DNA of 62,171 nt from Rhodanobacter sp. 67-28 (GCA_001898415.1 MKTU01000041.1:1-62171), one strand, 5' to 3'; positions 1 to 11,970 are shown, counted from the stretch's first letter. Notes: generated from the letters alone by a model not told the origin. Numbers and translations are program-made.

Positions 1-518
1 TGCTGCATCATGCGTTGTGGGACGCTTCGTGGGGCGTGTTTTTCCTCGCCGGCTTCTGGTTGCGCGGCCAGGGCCGCTGGGCCTTCCCGCTGCTGATGGC
101 GGAAGCCGTGCTGGTGGATTACCTCGTGATCAGCGGCCAAGGCATCGACTTCTGGAGCCATTACTGCGTGTCCCCGGCCTACTGGTTCCTGCTGCCGTCC
201 TACGGTGCGCTGTGGCTGGGTGGCAGCTGGCTGGCGAAACACCAGCAGGGCCTGAACCTGCGTACGCTGGGCCTCGCGGCCGGCACGCTGCTGGTGGCCG
301 AGGGCGTCTGCTACCTGATCTCCAACGGCAGCTTCTACTGGCTCAGCGCCAGCGTTCCCGCGCCGCGCAGCCTCGGTGCGTGGTTCGGCAACCTTGGCGA
401 CTGGTACCTGCCGTTCCTCACCGGCACCGCCGTCTACGTGGGGCTGGGTGCGCTGCTGCATGCGCTGGCAACCCAGCTGACGCACGCCGCGCCGCGCAGC
501 AACCACGCCAGGCACTGA
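1..518 (+). CDS. Multi-spanning membrane protein, 5' end outside window
   Basis: The reading frame is open from base 3 with no stop upstream, so the true start lies before the window; the TTG at 15 is only the first possible in-window start. The visible part, about 170 residues, is rich in Trp and Tyr and shows several hydrophobic stretches (near VFFLAGFWL, FPLLMAEAVLVDYLV, LAAGTLLVAEGVCYLIS and TAVYVGLGALLHALA), with a short His-rich cytosol-like tail. It ends at TGA 516-518, one base before the GTG of the adenosyltransferase gene, so the two are almost certainly co-transcribed. A link to cobalamin or corrinoid transport is suggested only by that neighbour. I do not recognise the family with confidence. 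Confidence 0.6.
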   Translation, partial: LHHALWDASWGVFFLAGFWLRGQGRWAFPLLMAEAVLVDYLVISGQGIDFWSHYCVSPAYWFLLPSYGALWLGGSWLAKHQQGLNLRTLGLAAGTLLVAEGVCYLISNGSFYWLSASVPAPRSLGAWFGNLGDWYLPFLTGTAVYVGLGALLHALATQLTHAAPRSNHARH

Positions 519-519
519 C

Positions 520-1092
520 GTGGGCAACCGCCTCTCGCGGATCTACACGCGCACCGGCGACGATGGGTCGACTGGCCTCGGCGACGGCTCGCGCGTCGGC
601 AAGGATTCGCCGCGGGTCAACGCCTACGGCACGGTCGACGAGCTCAACAGCACGATCGGCATGCTGCTGGCCGCCGATGGCGTCACCGACGAGGTGCGCG
701 AGGTACTGACCCAGGTGCAGCATGACCTGTTCGACCTCGGCGGCGAGCTGTGCATCCCCGGCATGGCGATGGTCAACGACAGCGACATCGAACGGCTCGA
801 GCACATCCTCGACCGGCTCAACGAGCCGCTGCCGCCGCTGAAGGAGTTCATCCTGCCCGGCGGCGGCATGGCCGCGGCCTGCGGCCACCTGGCGCGCACC
901 GTGTGTCGCCGCGCCGAACGCGAGGTGGTCGCGCTGGCGCGGGTGGAGGAGATCCGCGCCCAGCCGCAGCGCTATCTCAACCGGCTGTCCGACCTGCTGT
1001 TCGTGATTTCACGCGTGCTCGCGCGCGCCGGCGGCCACGGCGAGGTGCTGTGGCAGCACGAGCGCCGACCCAAGCCCAAACCCTCCGCCTGA
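520..1092 (+). CDS. Cob(I)alamin adenosyltransferase, PduO type
   Basis: This 190-residue protein transfers the 5'-deoxyadenosyl group of ATP to cob(I)alamin, making the coenzyme B12 used by adenosylcobalamin-dependent enzymes; it acts in the cytosol. The family's N-terminal ATP-binding signature is clear (RIYTRTGDDGSTGLGDGSRV, then AYGTVDELNS), as is the C-terminal RRAERE helix motif. Length matches the PduO/ATR family (about 180-195). The GTG start at 520 follows the upstream stop by one base and directly precedes the conserved N terminus. No other cobalamin gene is in the window, so it may serve salvage of imported corrinoids. Confidence 0.93.
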   Translation: MGNRLSRIYTRTGDDGSTGLGDGSRVGKDSPRVNAYGTVDELNSTIGMLLAADGVTDEVREVLTQVQHDLFDLGGELCIPGMAMVNDSDIERLEHILDRLNEPLPPLKEFILPGGGMAAACGHLARTVCRRAEREVVALARVEEIRAQPQRYLNRLSDLLFVISRVLARAGGHGEVLWQHERRPKPKPSA

Positions 1093-1100
1093 GCCGCCGC

Positions 1101-2021
1101 ATGTTGCGGCTGTATACCCATTCCGCCTGCCTGCGGCACGATCCGGGGCCGGGCCACGTGGAACGGCCGGCGCGATTGCAGGCGGTGCTGCAGGCCCTGG
1201 ATCACGACCGCTACGCCGCGCTCGACCGCGTCGAGGCACCGGCGGCCACCCGCGAGCAACTGCTGCGCGTGCACGGCGCGGCGCACATCGCGGAGGTGTT
1301 GCTCGGCGCGCCGGAGGGCGAGATGCTGGCGCTGGACCAGGACACCGTGATGGGCCCGGGTTCGCCCGAGGCAGCCCTGCACGCGGCCGGCGCCGTGGTG
1401 GCGGCGGTCGACGCGGTGCTCGGCGGCGGCACGCAGCGCGCATTCTGCGCGGTGCGCCCGCCCGGCCATCACGCCACCCGCGAGCGGGCGATGGGCTTCT
1501 GCCTGTTCGACAACGTCGCGGTGGGAGCCGCCCATGCGCTGGCCGCGCACGGGCTGAAGCGGGTCGCCATCGCCGATTTCGACGTGCACCACGGCAACGG
1601 CACGCAGGACATCTTCGAGCGCGAGCCGCGCGTGCTGTTCGCCTCCAGCCATCAGTCGCCGCTGTATCCGGACAGCGGCCGCGAGGACGAGTGCGGCTGC
1701 GGCAACATCGTCAACGGCGTGTTGTCGCCGGGCGCCGGTTCGCACGAATTCCGCGAGTTGTGGGATTCCGTGCTGCTGCCGCGCCTGCACGCCTTCCGGC
1801 CGCAACTGGTGCTGGTCTCGGCCGGTTTCGACGCCCACGTCCGGGACCCGCTGGCCGACATCCGCCTGGGCGAGGAAGACTACGCCTGGCTCACCGAGCG
1901 GCTGGTTGCGCTGGCCCGGCGCCACGCCGAGGGGCGCATCGTCTCCACCCTGGAAGGCGGCTACGACCTCGCCGCGCTGGCTGCCAGCGCCGTCGCCCAC
2001 GTGCAGGCGCTGATGGAATGA
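1101..2021 (+). CDS. Histone deacetylase-family metal-dependent amidohydrolase
   Basis: A 306-residue member of the HDAC/acetylpolyamine amidohydrolase superfamily. The catalytic signatures are intact: RPPGHHA (His-His dyad), GFCLFDNVA, DFDVHHGNGTQDIF (zinc ligands Asp and His), SAGFDAHVRDPLA (second zinc Asp) and EGGYDL. Bacterial members remove acyl groups from small amines, polyamines or protein lysines; the substrate cannot be told from sequence. The ATG at 1101 lies 8 bases after the adenosyltransferase stop, so it is probably in the same transcript. A GC-rich hairpin follows the stop at 2040-2060. Confidence 0.9.
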   Translation: MLRLYTHSACLRHDPGPGHVERPARLQAVLQALDHDRYAALDRVEAPAATREQLLRVHGAAHIAEVLLGAPEGEMLALDQDTVMGPGSPEAALHAAGAVVAAVDAVLGGGTQRAFCAVRPPGHHATRERAMGFCLFDNVAVGAAHALAAHGLKRVAIADFDVHHGNGTQDIFEREPRVLFASSHQSPLYPDSGREDECGCGNIVNGVLSPGAGSHEFRELWDSVLLPRLHAFRPQLVLVSAGFDAHVRDPLADIRLGEEDYAWLTERLVALARRHAEGRIVSTLEGGYDLAALAASAVAHVQALME

Positions 2022-2039
2022 ATCCGCGCCGGTCGTCGA

Positions 2040-2060
2040 GCCCGCGCTGAATGCGCGGGC
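2040..2060 (+). terminator. GC-rich hairpin after the HDAC-like gene
   Basis: An 8-bp perfect stem (GCCCGCGC / GCGCGGGC) with a TGAAT loop begins 18 bases after the stop codon. There is no T-run, so intrinsic termination would be weak; it may be a transcript-end stabiliser. Confidence 0.35.
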
Positions 2061-2118
2061 GCAACCGGGGTGTCGTTTCTGCTAACTTGACCAGCCTTCG
2101 AGGTCGGCAGGTTCCATC

Positions 2119-4521
2119 GTGACATCAACGTTTCCCCCACGTCGCCTGCTGGCGGTCGCCGCTGCGGTGGCGCTGTTCGGCGGCCAGGTTCCGGCCGGCC
2201 AGGCCGCCCCGGCGGCAGGCCCTGCGCCGAATCCGGCCGAGCAGAGCTGCCCGCTGGGCTCCTTCCACTGCGCGCCCCGCCCCCTCAATTACGCGATGTG
2301 CCGGCCCAACGCGCTGCTGGAGTTCTACGACCCGACGCTGAGCCGGGACAGCAGCCAGCGCGCGACCGCGCCGGCCCGTGTCACCGCCCGGCACGTCGAC
2401 AGCGCCGACCAGTCGGTCTACCACCTGTCCGGCGACGTGCTGCTGCAGCGCGCCGACCAGCAGCTGCAGGCCGACACGCTCGACTACAACGACACCACCA
2501 CCGACTACGACGCGCGCGGCAACGTGCGCTACCAGGAGGCCGGGCAGCTGCTGGCCGCCTCGCACCTGCGCGGCAACACCAATGCCAGCCGCGGCATCGC
2601 CGACGACGTGCGCTACCAGATGCTGGAATCGCGCGGCAACGGCGTGGCACGCCAGGGACACATGCTGGATGCCGAGCGCACCCGCTATTCCATGGCCACG
2701 TATTCCACCTGCGATGTCGGCCACCACGTGTGGGAGTTCCGCGCCAAGTCGATCAGCATCGACAAGGCCAGCGGCGTGGGCGTGGCGCGCGATGCCACCA
2801 TGCGCATCGGCAAGGTGCCGTTCCTGTACCTGCCGTACTTCACTTTCCCCACCGACGACCGGCGCAAGAGCGGCTTCCTCTACCCCACGCTGGGCAACAC
2901 CAGCCGCGCGGGTTTCCAGCTCAGCACGCCCTACTACCTCAACCTGGCGCCGAACTACGACGCCACGCTGGACCCGCGCTACTACAGCCGCCGCGGCCCG
3001 CTGCTGGCGGGCGAGTTCCGCTACCTGGTGCCCGGCAGCAGCGGGCAGCTCAACGTGGAGTACGTGCCCGAGGACCGCGGCAAGAGTGAGGGCCTGGCCG
3101 ACACCACGGGCAAGTCGCGCCACCTGGTGTCCTTCTCCGACCGCACGGCGCTGTGGGACGGCTGGCGCTTCACCGGGACCTACAACCACGTATCCGACGC
3201 CAGCTACCTGTACGACTACGGCAATGCGATGTCGCACAGCCCGGTGTACAGCCTGCGCTCCGGTGCGGCGATCAGCGGCGGCGGCAAGTGGTGGGACGCC
3301 TCCTTCGGCGCCACCACCTACCAGAACACCAACCCGTTCGCGACCGACTCCGCGCTGCCTTACCGGCAGCTGCCGTATGCACTGTTCAGCGCGGAAGTGC
3401 CGCTGTCGCGCTGGCTGCAGGCCGGCGTGGACACCAGCGCGGTGATGTTCCGCAAGCCCGGCTACGTCGAGGGACAGCGCGAGGACCTCTACCCCTACCT
3501 CGCGGCCGATTTAGGCAGTGCCGCGTGGTTCGTGCGGCCGCGCCTGGCCTGGCGCTACACCGCCTACCAGCTCAGCGACGGCTACCAGGACTACGGGCGA
3601 TTCGGGCGGCTCAGCGGCACGGCAGTGTCGCCGTTCACCGAGCAGTCGCCGACCCGCTCGCTGCCGATCGTCAGCCTCGACTCGGGATTGATGTTCGACC
3701 GCAGCACCTCGCTGTTCGGCACGCACTACACGCAGACGCTGGAACCGCGCCTGTACTACCTCTACGTGCCGTACCGCGACCAGGACAACCTGCCGCTGTT
3801 CGACACCAACCTGATGTCGTTCGACTACTGGCAACTGTTCTCGACCAACCAGTTCTCCGGCGCCGACCGCCAGATGGACGCGAACAACGTCACCGCGGCG
3901 CTGACCACGCGCCTGCTGGACGACGATGGCGTCGAGCGGCTGTCGGCCAGCATCGGCCAGATCCGCTACCTCAGCCGGCAACGCGTGCTGGGCACCGACT
4001 GGACCGGCTCGGCCTACGTGGCCCAGCTCGACCTGCAATTGAACGACCGCTGGCGGGTGAACAGTTCCTGGCAGTGGAGCCCGAACAGCCGCGCCGTGGA
4101 GGCGGCCACGTTCGGTCTGCAGCGCCGCCTCGGCGATGCGGGCATCGTCAACCTCGCCTACCACTATCGGCGCGGCCGGCTGGAACAATACAGCGCCTCG
4201 GCGGTCTATCCGCTGTCGGACAGGTGGCGGTTGTTCGGCGCCTGGGCGTTTGCCCCGGCGATCGACACCACCTACAAGCTCCCCAGCGGCACCGTCGACG
4301 CGATGCTTGGCGTGGAGTACGACAGCTGTTGCGTCACCCTGCGGCTGGTCGACCGCAATTACGTCAACCAGTCCTACTACGGCACCACGTCGCCACCTTC
4401 CGGAAGCAACCTCAATCGGCGCGACAACGCGATCATGTTCGAAATCGTATTCAAGGGGCTGGGCTCGACCGGCGGCCAGATCGAACCGCTGCTGCGCCGT
4501 GATATTCTCGGCTATCAATAA
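2119..4521 (+). CDS. lptD: LPS-assembly protein LptD
   Basis: An outer-membrane beta-barrel that, with LptE, inserts lipopolysaccharide into the outer leaflet. The 800-residue product starts with a signal peptide (hydrophobic LLAVAAAVALFGG), then a periplasmic beta-jellyroll/OstA region (about residues 95-230, with VYHLSGDVLLQRADQQLQAD and DYDARGNVRYQEAG), then a long aromatic-rich barrel. Cys pairs typical of LptD disulfides are present (C43/C51/C61 near the N terminus; the adjacent pair in DSCCVTL near the C terminus). The GTG at 2119 places the signal peptide at the N terminus. It heads the conserved lptD-surA-pdxA-rsmA-apaG-apaH operon, which pairs the barrel with its own periplasmic chaperone, SurA. 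Confidence 0.95.
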   Translation: MTSTFPPRRLLAVAAAVALFGGQVPAGQAAPAAGPAPNPAEQSCPLGSFHCAPRPLNYAMCRPNALLEFYDPTLSRDSSQRATAPARVTARHVDSADQSVYHLSGDVLLQRADQQLQADTLDYNDTTTDYDARGNVRYQEAGQLLAASHLRGNTNASRGIADDVRYQMLESRGNGVARQGHMLDAERTRYSMATYSTCDVGHHVWEFRAKSISIDKASGVGVARDATMRIGKVPFLYLPYFTFPTDDRRKSGFLYPTLGNTSRAGFQLSTPYYLNLAPNYDATLDPRYYSRRGPLLAGEFRYLVPGSSGQLNVEYVPEDRGKSEGLADTTGKSRHLVSFSDRTALWDGWRFTGTYNHVSDASYLYDYGNAMSHSPVYSLRSGAAISGGGKWWDASFGATTYQNTNPFATDSALPYRQLPYALFSAEVPLSRWLQAGVDTSAVMFRKPGYVEGQREDLYPYLAADLGSAAWFVRPRLAWRYTAYQLSDGYQDYGRFGRLSGTAVSPFTEQSPTRSLPIVSLDSGLMFDRSTSLFGTHYTQTLEPRLYYLYVPYRDQDNLPLFDTNLMSFDYWQLFSTNQFSGADRQMDANNVTAALTTRLLDDDGVERLSASIGQIRYLSRQRVLGTDWTGSAYVAQLDLQLNDRWRVNSSWQWSPNSRAVEAATFGLQRRLGDAGIVNLAYHYRRGRLEQYSASAVYPLSDRWRLFGAWAFAPAIDTTYKLPSGTVDAMLGVEYDSCCVTLRLVDRNYVNQSYYGTTSPPSGSNLNRRDNAIMFEIVFKGLGSTGGQIEPLLRRDILGYQ

Positions 4522-4554
4522 TCCATCGCCTCGGCGATCCAGGCTTTTTTCTCG

Positions 4555-5904
4555 ATGAAGCAATTCCTTGCATCCCTCCTGCTCGCCCTGGCGATCGCCG
4601 TGCCTGCCCATGCGCAGTTGCTGCAGTCGGCCGCACCGGCGAACCAGTCGCTCGATCGCATCGTCGCGGTGGTCAACGACGACGTCATCCTGCAGAGCGA
4701 GCTGGACGACGCGGTGCGCACGATCCAGCAGCAGTACGCCGGCCGCGGGCAACTGCCGCCGATGGACGTGGTAACGCGGCAGGTGCTGAACCGGCTGATC
4801 CTGATGCGCCTGCAGGTGCAGCGCGCGCAGGAACAAGGCATCTCGGTGTCCAGCGCCGACGTCGACCGCGCGGTCCAGGGGGTGGCGCAGCAGAACCGGC
4901 TCACCCCCGAGCAGTTGCGCGCGGCGGTCGAGCAGCAGGGCGGCAGCTTCGCCGCATTCCGCAAGGAACTGAGCGACCAGATCACCGTGCAGCGGCTGCA
5001 CCAGAACGTGGTGCAAAGCTCGGTCTCGGTGACCGACAGCGAGATCGACAACCTGCTCGACAGCCCCACCTACAAGGCCGGCGAAGTGCACCTGGCGCAC
5101 ATCCAGGTGAGCATCCCCGGTGGCGCGGACGCCGCGGCGATCCAGGCCAGCCAGGCCAAGGCCGAGCAGGCCGCCGCCGCCGTCCAGGGCGGCATGGATT
5201 TCGGCGCCGCCGCGATCCGCTACTCCGACGCTTCCGATGCACTGGAAGGCGGCGACCTCGGCTGGCGGCGCATGGACGAGATTCCACCGGCGTTCGCCGA
5301 CACGGTCGTCACGATGAAGCCTGGCCAGGTCAGCCAGATCCTGCGCGGCCCGACCGGCTTCCACATCCTCAAGCTGGTCGACCAGCGCAAGGGCGACCGC
5401 AAGATCGTCACCGAGTACCACGCGCGGCAGATCCTGATCAAGCCGAGCGAGCTGCTGAGCTCCGCCCAGGCACAGCAGAAGGCGCAGGACCTGTACCACC
5501 GCATCGTCGACAAGCACGAGGACTTCGCCGCGCTGGCGAAGGAGTTCTCCAAGGACGACACCACCGCCAACATCGGCGGCGACATGGGCTGGTTCCAGCC
5601 CTCGGCGTGGGGCGCGACGATCGCCGCCAAGCTGGCCTCGCTGAAGGACGGCCAGGTATCCGAGCCGTTCCAGAGTGAAGCCGGCTGGCATCTGCTGCAG
5701 CGCCTGGGTACGCGCCAGAGCGACCAGACCGTGGAGATCGAGCGCAACCAGGCGCGCCAGGCCATCGGCAACCGCAAGGCCGAGCAGGTCTACGACGACT
5801 ACCTGCGCGACCTGCGTTCCAACGCCTACATCGAAATCCTCGTGCCGTCCCTGCGCGAGCCCGAGCAGGCGCCCGCCGACGGCGCCGCACCCCAGGCCAG
5901 CTGA
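4555..5904 (+). CDS. surA: Periplasmic peptidyl-prolyl isomerase/chaperone SurA
   Basis: SurA escorts unfolded outer-membrane proteins, including LptD, across the periplasm. The 449-residue protein has a signal peptide (LASLLLALAIAVPAHAQ, cleavage near residue 22), a SurA N domain starting at SLDRIVAVVNDDVIL, and two parvulin domains: P1 about residues 180-285 (VHLAHIQVSIP to FHILKLVDQR) and P2 about 290-390 (YHARQILIKPSE to GWHLLQRLG), each with the expected GGDLGW/GGDMGW-type motif. Length matches the family. It starts 33 bases after the lptD stop and ends 5 bases before pdxA, consistent with co-transcription. Confidence 0.95.
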   Translation: MKQFLASLLLALAIAVPAHAQLLQSAAPANQSLDRIVAVVNDDVILQSELDDAVRTIQQQYAGRGQLPPMDVVTRQVLNRLILMRLQVQRAQEQGISVSSADVDRAVQGVAQQNRLTPEQLRAAVEQQGGSFAAFRKELSDQITVQRLHQNVVQSSVSVTDSEIDNLLDSPTYKAGEVHLAHIQVSIPGGADAAAIQASQAKAEQAAAAVQGGMDFGAAAIRYSDASDALEGGDLGWRRMDEIPPAFADTVVTMKPGQVSQILRGPTGFHILKLVDQRKGDRKIVTEYHARQILIKPSELLSSAQAQQKAQDLYHRIVDKHEDFAALAKEFSKDDTTANIGGDMGWFQPSAWGATIAAKLASLKDGQVSEPFQSEAGWHLLQRLGTRQSDQTVEIERNQARQAIGNRKAEQVYDDYLRDLRSNAYIEILVPSLREPEQAPADGAAPQAS

Positions 5905-5909
5905 GCGCG

Positions 5910-6908
5910 ATGGCGCTCACCCGGCTGGCCGTCACCGCGGGCGAGCCGGCCGGCGTCGGTGCGGAGCTGCTGGTGCGGCTGGCCGGCACGTCGCTGGCGG
6001 CAAGCCTCGTCGCGATCACCGACCGCCACCTGCTCGAGCGCGCGGCGACACGCTGCGGCATGCACCTCGAATTGATCGACGACGACGGCGCACCGGCAGA
6101 CTCCCGCGCCGCCGGCGCGCTGCGCGTGCGTCACGTGCCGCTGGCGACGAGGGAAGTGCCCGGCCACCCCGACCCGCGCAACGCGAGCCACGTGCTGGCC
6201 ACCCTGGCAGAGGCCGCCGACGGCTGCATGGCCGGCCGTTATGCCGCGGTGGTCACCGCGCCACTGCAGAAGTCCTCGATCAACGATGCCGGCATCGCCT
6301 TCCGCGGACACACCGAATTCTTCGCCGAACGCGCGGGCGCCGAGGTGGTGATGATGCTGGCCAGCCCGCAGCTGCGCGTGGCGCTGGCCACCACCCACCT
6401 GCCGCTGTCGGCCGTACCGGCGGCGATCACGCCCGCATTGCTGACCCGCGTGCTGCGCATCGTGGACGCCGAACTGCGCGGCAAGTTCGGCATCGACCAG
6501 CCACGCATCGCCGTGCTCGGACTCAATCCGCATGCCGGCGAGGGCGGCCACCTGGGCCGGGAAGAAATCGATACGCTGATCCCCGTGCTGGACGTCTTGC
6601 GCGGCGAGGGCATGCAGCTGCTCGGCCCGCTGCCCGCCGACACCGCCTTCGTGCCGGCGCAACGCACGCATTACGACGCGGTGCTGGCGATGTACCACGA
6701 CCAGGCCTTGCCGGTGCTGAAGAGCGAAGCGTTCGATCGCACCGTGAACGTCACCCTGGGCCTGCCCTTCATCCGCACCTCGGTGGACCACGGCACCGCG
6801 CTGGATCTGGCCGGCACCGGCCGCGCCGATCCGTCCAGCCTGATCGCCGCAGCCAACCTCGCCATGACGCTGGTGGCGCGAAGGCGAGGAGTGAGTGGAG
6901 AGGAGTGA
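5910..6908 (+). CDS. pdxA: 4-hydroxythreonine-4-phosphate dehydrogenase PdxA
   Basis: PdxA oxidises 4-phosphohydroxy-L-threonine in the DXP-dependent pyridoxal-phosphate pathway. Visible signatures are the N-terminal TAGEPAGVGAEL, GHTEFFAE (metal/substrate His), LNPHAGEGGHLG, AMYHDQALPVLK and DHGTALDLAGTG. Length (332) is typical. The last residues (roughly RRGVSGEE) and the TGA stop are read from the left arm of intergenic repeat B1, so the native C terminus appears to have been replaced or extended by repeat DNA. The catalytic core is not affected. Confidence 0.94.
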   Translation: MALTRLAVTAGEPAGVGAELLVRLAGTSLAASLVAITDRHLLERAATRCGMHLELIDDDGAPADSRAAGALRVRHVPLATREVPGHPDPRNASHVLATLAEAADGCMAGRYAAVVTAPLQKSSINDAGIAFRGHTEFFAERAGAEVVMMLASPQLRVALATTHLPLSAVPAAITPALLTRVLRIVDAELRGKFGIDQPRIAVLGLNPHAGEGGHLGREEIDTLIPVLDVLRGEGMQLLGPLPADTAFVPAQRTHYDAVLAMYHDQALPVLKSEAFDRTVNVTLGLPFIRTSVDHGTALDLAGTGRADPSSLIAAANLAMTLVARRRGVSGEE

Positions 6909-6990
6909 GGAGCGAGAGAGCCGCTCGCGCACTCATCTCCCCGACCTTCCACACACTCACTCCTCACTCCTCATTTCTCACTGCTCGCTC
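6881..6990. repeat. Inverted repeat element, family B, copy 1
   Basis: The left arm (6881-6918) is built from GGAGTGAG-type units and the right arm (about 6951-6990) from their complements (CACTCACTCCTCACTCC). The arms can fold into one long hairpin. The left arm matches 9093-9130 at 37 of 38 bases. The element covers the end of pdxA and almost the whole gap to rsmA. Confidence 0.85.
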
Positions 6991-6996
6991 TGCCCC

Positions 6997-7788
6997 ATGA
7001 CCGCACGCCCCAAGAAAAGCTTCGGCCAGCACTTCCTGCACGACCGCCAATGCATCGAGCGCATCGTCGCGGCGATCGCACCGCGCGACGACGATTTCCT
7101 GGTCGAGATCGGCCCGGGCGAAGGCGCCCTGACGCTGCCCCTGCTGGGCGCGGCAGGCAAGCTCACGGCGATCGAGCTGGACACGGACCTGATCCCCGCC
7201 CTGCGTGCGCGCGCCGCCACGGTCGGTGCGCTGCACGTCGTGCACGCCGACGTGCTGAAGGTCGACTTCACCGCGATGGCGCACAGTCACGGCGTGCCGC
7301 GGTTGCGGCTGGCCGGCAACCTGCCCTACTACATCTCCAGCCCGATCCTGTTCCACTGCGTCGAGCACGCGGCGGCGATCGAGGACATGCACTTCATGCT
7401 GCAGAAGGAAGTCGTCGACAGGATGGCCGCCGCACCGGGCAGCAAAGTGTACGGCCGGTTGTCGGTCATGCTGCAGCTGGCGTGCCGGGTGGAACCGCTG
7501 TTCGACGTGCCGCCGGAGTCGTTCCGGCCGCCGCCGAAGGTCGACTCCGCCGTAGTGCGACTGCAGCCGCTGTCGCCGGAACAACGGCACGACGCCGACC
7601 CGGCGCAACTCTATGCCGTGGTGAAGGCGGCGTTCGCGCAACGGCGCAAGACGCTGTCCAACGCACTCAAGCAGGTGATGGACAGCGACGCGATCCGGCG
7701 CGCCGACGTGGACCCGCGCGCACGCGCCGAGACGCTGTCGCCGGCGGATTTCGTGCGCCTGGCCAAGGTCGCTCCCGCGGCGCAGTGA
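6997..7788 (+). CDS. rsmA: 16S rRNA (adenine1518/1519-N6)-dimethyltransferase RsmA (KsgA)
   Basis: This enzyme dimethylates two adjacent adenines in the 3' hairpin of 16S rRNA using SAM, late in 30S assembly; its loss gives kasugamycin resistance in other bacteria. The 263-residue product shows the family start [14 protein letters not shown]-binding motif I ([11 protein letters not shown]) and catalytic motif IV ([12 protein letters not shown]). The ATG at 6997 is chosen because it puts the conserved Lys-rich start at the N terminus; in-frame codons further upstream lie inside repeat B1. The operon partners apaG and apaH follow. Confidence 0.96.
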   Translation: MTARPKKSFGQHFLHDRQCIERIVAAIAPRDDDFLVEIGPGEGALTLPLLGAAGKLTAIELDTDLIPALRARAATVGALHVVHADVLKVDFTAMAHSHGVPRLRLAGNLPYYISSPILFHCVEHAAAIEDMHFMLQKEVVDRMAAAPGSKVYGRLSVMLQLACRVEPLFDVPPESFRPPPKVDSAVVRLQPLSPEQRHDADPAQLYAVVKAAFAQRRKTLSNALKQVMDSDAIRRADVDPRARAETLSPADFVRLAKVAPAAQ

Positions 7789-7829
7789 AGCCGTCGCGCA
7801 CGCGCCGCCCCATTGGCGAGCGCAGGCCT

Positions 7830-7835
7830 TACAAT
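7830..7835 (+). promoter_or_regulatory. TACAAT -10-like element, 6 bases before apaG ATG
   Basis: TACAAT is followed by exactly six bases and then the ATG. The same spacing occurs before dusB and uup and, with GATAAT, before the FAD oxidoreductase gene. If used, transcription would begin at or very near the start codon, giving a leaderless mRNA. No convincing -35 was found. Confidence 0.4.
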
Positions 7836-7841
7836 CCGGGC

Positions 7842-8225
7842 ATGACCGAACAATCCCCCTACACGATCGACGTGCAGGTGCAAACCCGCTTCGTTCCCGA
7901 CCAGTCCAGGCCCGGGGACAACCGTTACGTTTTCGCCTACACCATCACCTTGCGCAACGCCGGCCAGCTGCCCGCGCGCCTGCTCGCGCGGCGCTGGCAG
8001 ATCACCGACGCGAACGGCAAGGTCGAGGAAGTGAGCGGCGACGGCGTGGTCGGCGAACAGCCGTGGATGCGCCCCGGCGAGGATTTCGAATACACCTCCG
8101 GCGCGGTGCTGGAGACGCCGGTGGGCATCATGGGCGGCAGCTACCAGATGCTCGCCGACGACGGCACCGAGTTCGAGGCGCCGATCCCGACCTTCACCCT
8201 GTCCATCCCGCGTACGCTGCACTGA
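7842..8225 (+). CDS. apaG: ApaG/CorD family protein
   Basis: A 127-residue single-domain protein with a fibronectin-III-like beta-sandwich fold, matching the normal ApaG length (about 125). Recognisable segments are [57 protein letters not shown] and the C-terminal [14 protein letters not shown]. The biochemical role in bacteria is unresolved; the Co2+ resistance phenotype from Salmonella (CorD) and its fixed position before apaH are the main clues. Start at ATG 7842, 53 bases after rsmA, directly behind a TACAAT element. Confidence 0.95.
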   Translation: MTEQSPYTIDVQVQTRFVPDQSRPGDNRYVFAYTITLRNAGQLPARLLARRWQITDANGKVEEVSGDGVVGEQPWMRPGEDFEYTSGAVLETPVGIMGGSYQMLADDGTEFEAPIPTFTLSIPRTLH

Positions 8226-8240
8226 TGGCCCGGGACTGAC

Positions 8241-9092
8241 ATGGCTACGTACGCCATCGGCGACGTGCAGGGCTGCTATCCCGAATTGCAACGCCTGCTG
8301 GAGAAACTGCGCTTCGACCCCGCGCGTGACCAGCTGTGGTTCTGCGGCGACCTGGTCAACCGCGGCGGGCAGTCGCTGGAAACACTGCGACTGATCCACG
8401 ACCTGCGCGACTCGTGCATTGTCACGCTGGGCAACCACGACCTCAGCCTGCTGGCGATCGCGCAGCGCAAGCCGGAGGCGCAGGCGCGGGTGAACCCCGA
8501 ACTGCGCGAGGTGCTGTTTGCCGACGATGCACCGGTGCTGTTTGAATGGCTGCGCTCGCAGAAGCTGATGCACCACGACGAACAGCTCGACTGGGCGATG
8601 GTGCATGCCGGCCTCGCACCGGTGTGGACGCTGCGCCAGGCGTTGCGTGCCGCCCAGGAGGTCGAGCGCGAGCTGTCCAGTCCGCGCCACCCGCGCCTGC
8701 TGCGCAACCTGTTCGGCAATCGTCCCGCGCAGTGGTCGAGCCGGCTGCAGGGCCAGGACCGTTACCGCGCCACCATCAACACCATGACGCGCATGCGCTA
8801 CTGCGACGTCAACGGGCGCATCGACTTCGACGCCAAGGGCATCCCCGGCACGCAGAAGCCCGGCCTGTACCCGTGGTTTGCCGTGCCCGGCATGCGTCGA
8901 CGCGACGTGCGTATCGTCTGCGGCCACTGGTCGGCGCTGGGCCGATTCGACGGACTGGGCGTGCACGCGATCGACACCGGCTGCGTCTGGGGCGGCAAGC
9001 TCACCGCACTGCAACTGGACGGCGAGGGGACGCACTACATCACCGTCAACGCCGAGCCGCATCGCAAGCGGCCGCCAGGCGGCGAGGACTGA
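8241..9092 (+). CDS. apaH: Symmetrical bis(5'-nucleosyl)-tetraphosphatase ApaH
   Basis: ApaH hydrolyses Ap4A to two ADP and can remove Np4 caps from RNA. The 283-residue sequence has the metallophosphatase signatures in order: GDVQGCY (residues 7-13), GDLVNRGGQS and GNHDLSLLA, with the later metal-binding His in VHAGLAP and VCGHWSALG. Length fits the family (about 275-285). It ends the operon, 15 bases after apaG, and is followed immediately by repeat B2 and the convergent secA gene. Confidence 0.96.
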   Translation: MATYAIGDVQGCYPELQRLLEKLRFDPARDQLWFCGDLVNRGGQSLETLRLIHDLRDSCIVTLGNHDLSLLAIAQRKPEAQARVNPELREVLFADDAPVLFEWLRSQKLMHHDEQLDWAMVHAGLAPVWTLRQALRAAQEVERELSSPRHPRLLRNLFGNRPAQWSSRLQGQDRYRATINTMTRMRYCDVNGRIDFDAKGIPGTQKPGLYPWFAVPGMRRRDVRIVCGHWSALGRFDGLGVHAIDTGCVWGGKLTALQLDGEGTHYITVNAEPHRKRPPGGED

Positions 9093-9180
9093 AAGGCGAG
9101 GAGTGAGTGGAGAGGAGTGAGGAGTGAGAGCGGGCCGGACAGCTTTCTCTCACTCCTCACTCCTCTTCACTCACTCCTGC
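9093..9180. repeat. Inverted repeat element, family B, copy 2
   Basis: Left arm 9093-9130 (GGAGTGAG units) and right arm about 9146-9179 (complementary CACTCCTC units) flank a short GC-rich centre. It occupies the gap between the convergent apaH and secA, and TTTT follows the right arm at 9181-9184. It could therefore act as a two-way transcription end. Confidence 0.85.
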
Positions 9181-9187
9181 TTTTGTC

Positions 9188-11920
<2,733 letters not shown>

Positions 11921-11970
11921 CGATTTTCCGGTTGGGGGAACAAGACGCCCGCTGCACGCGCGAGCCAATC

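Noticed and set aside
2061..2118. Sigma-E-type promoter before lptD
   Set aside because: An AACTT-like element exists but no matching -10 at the right distance.
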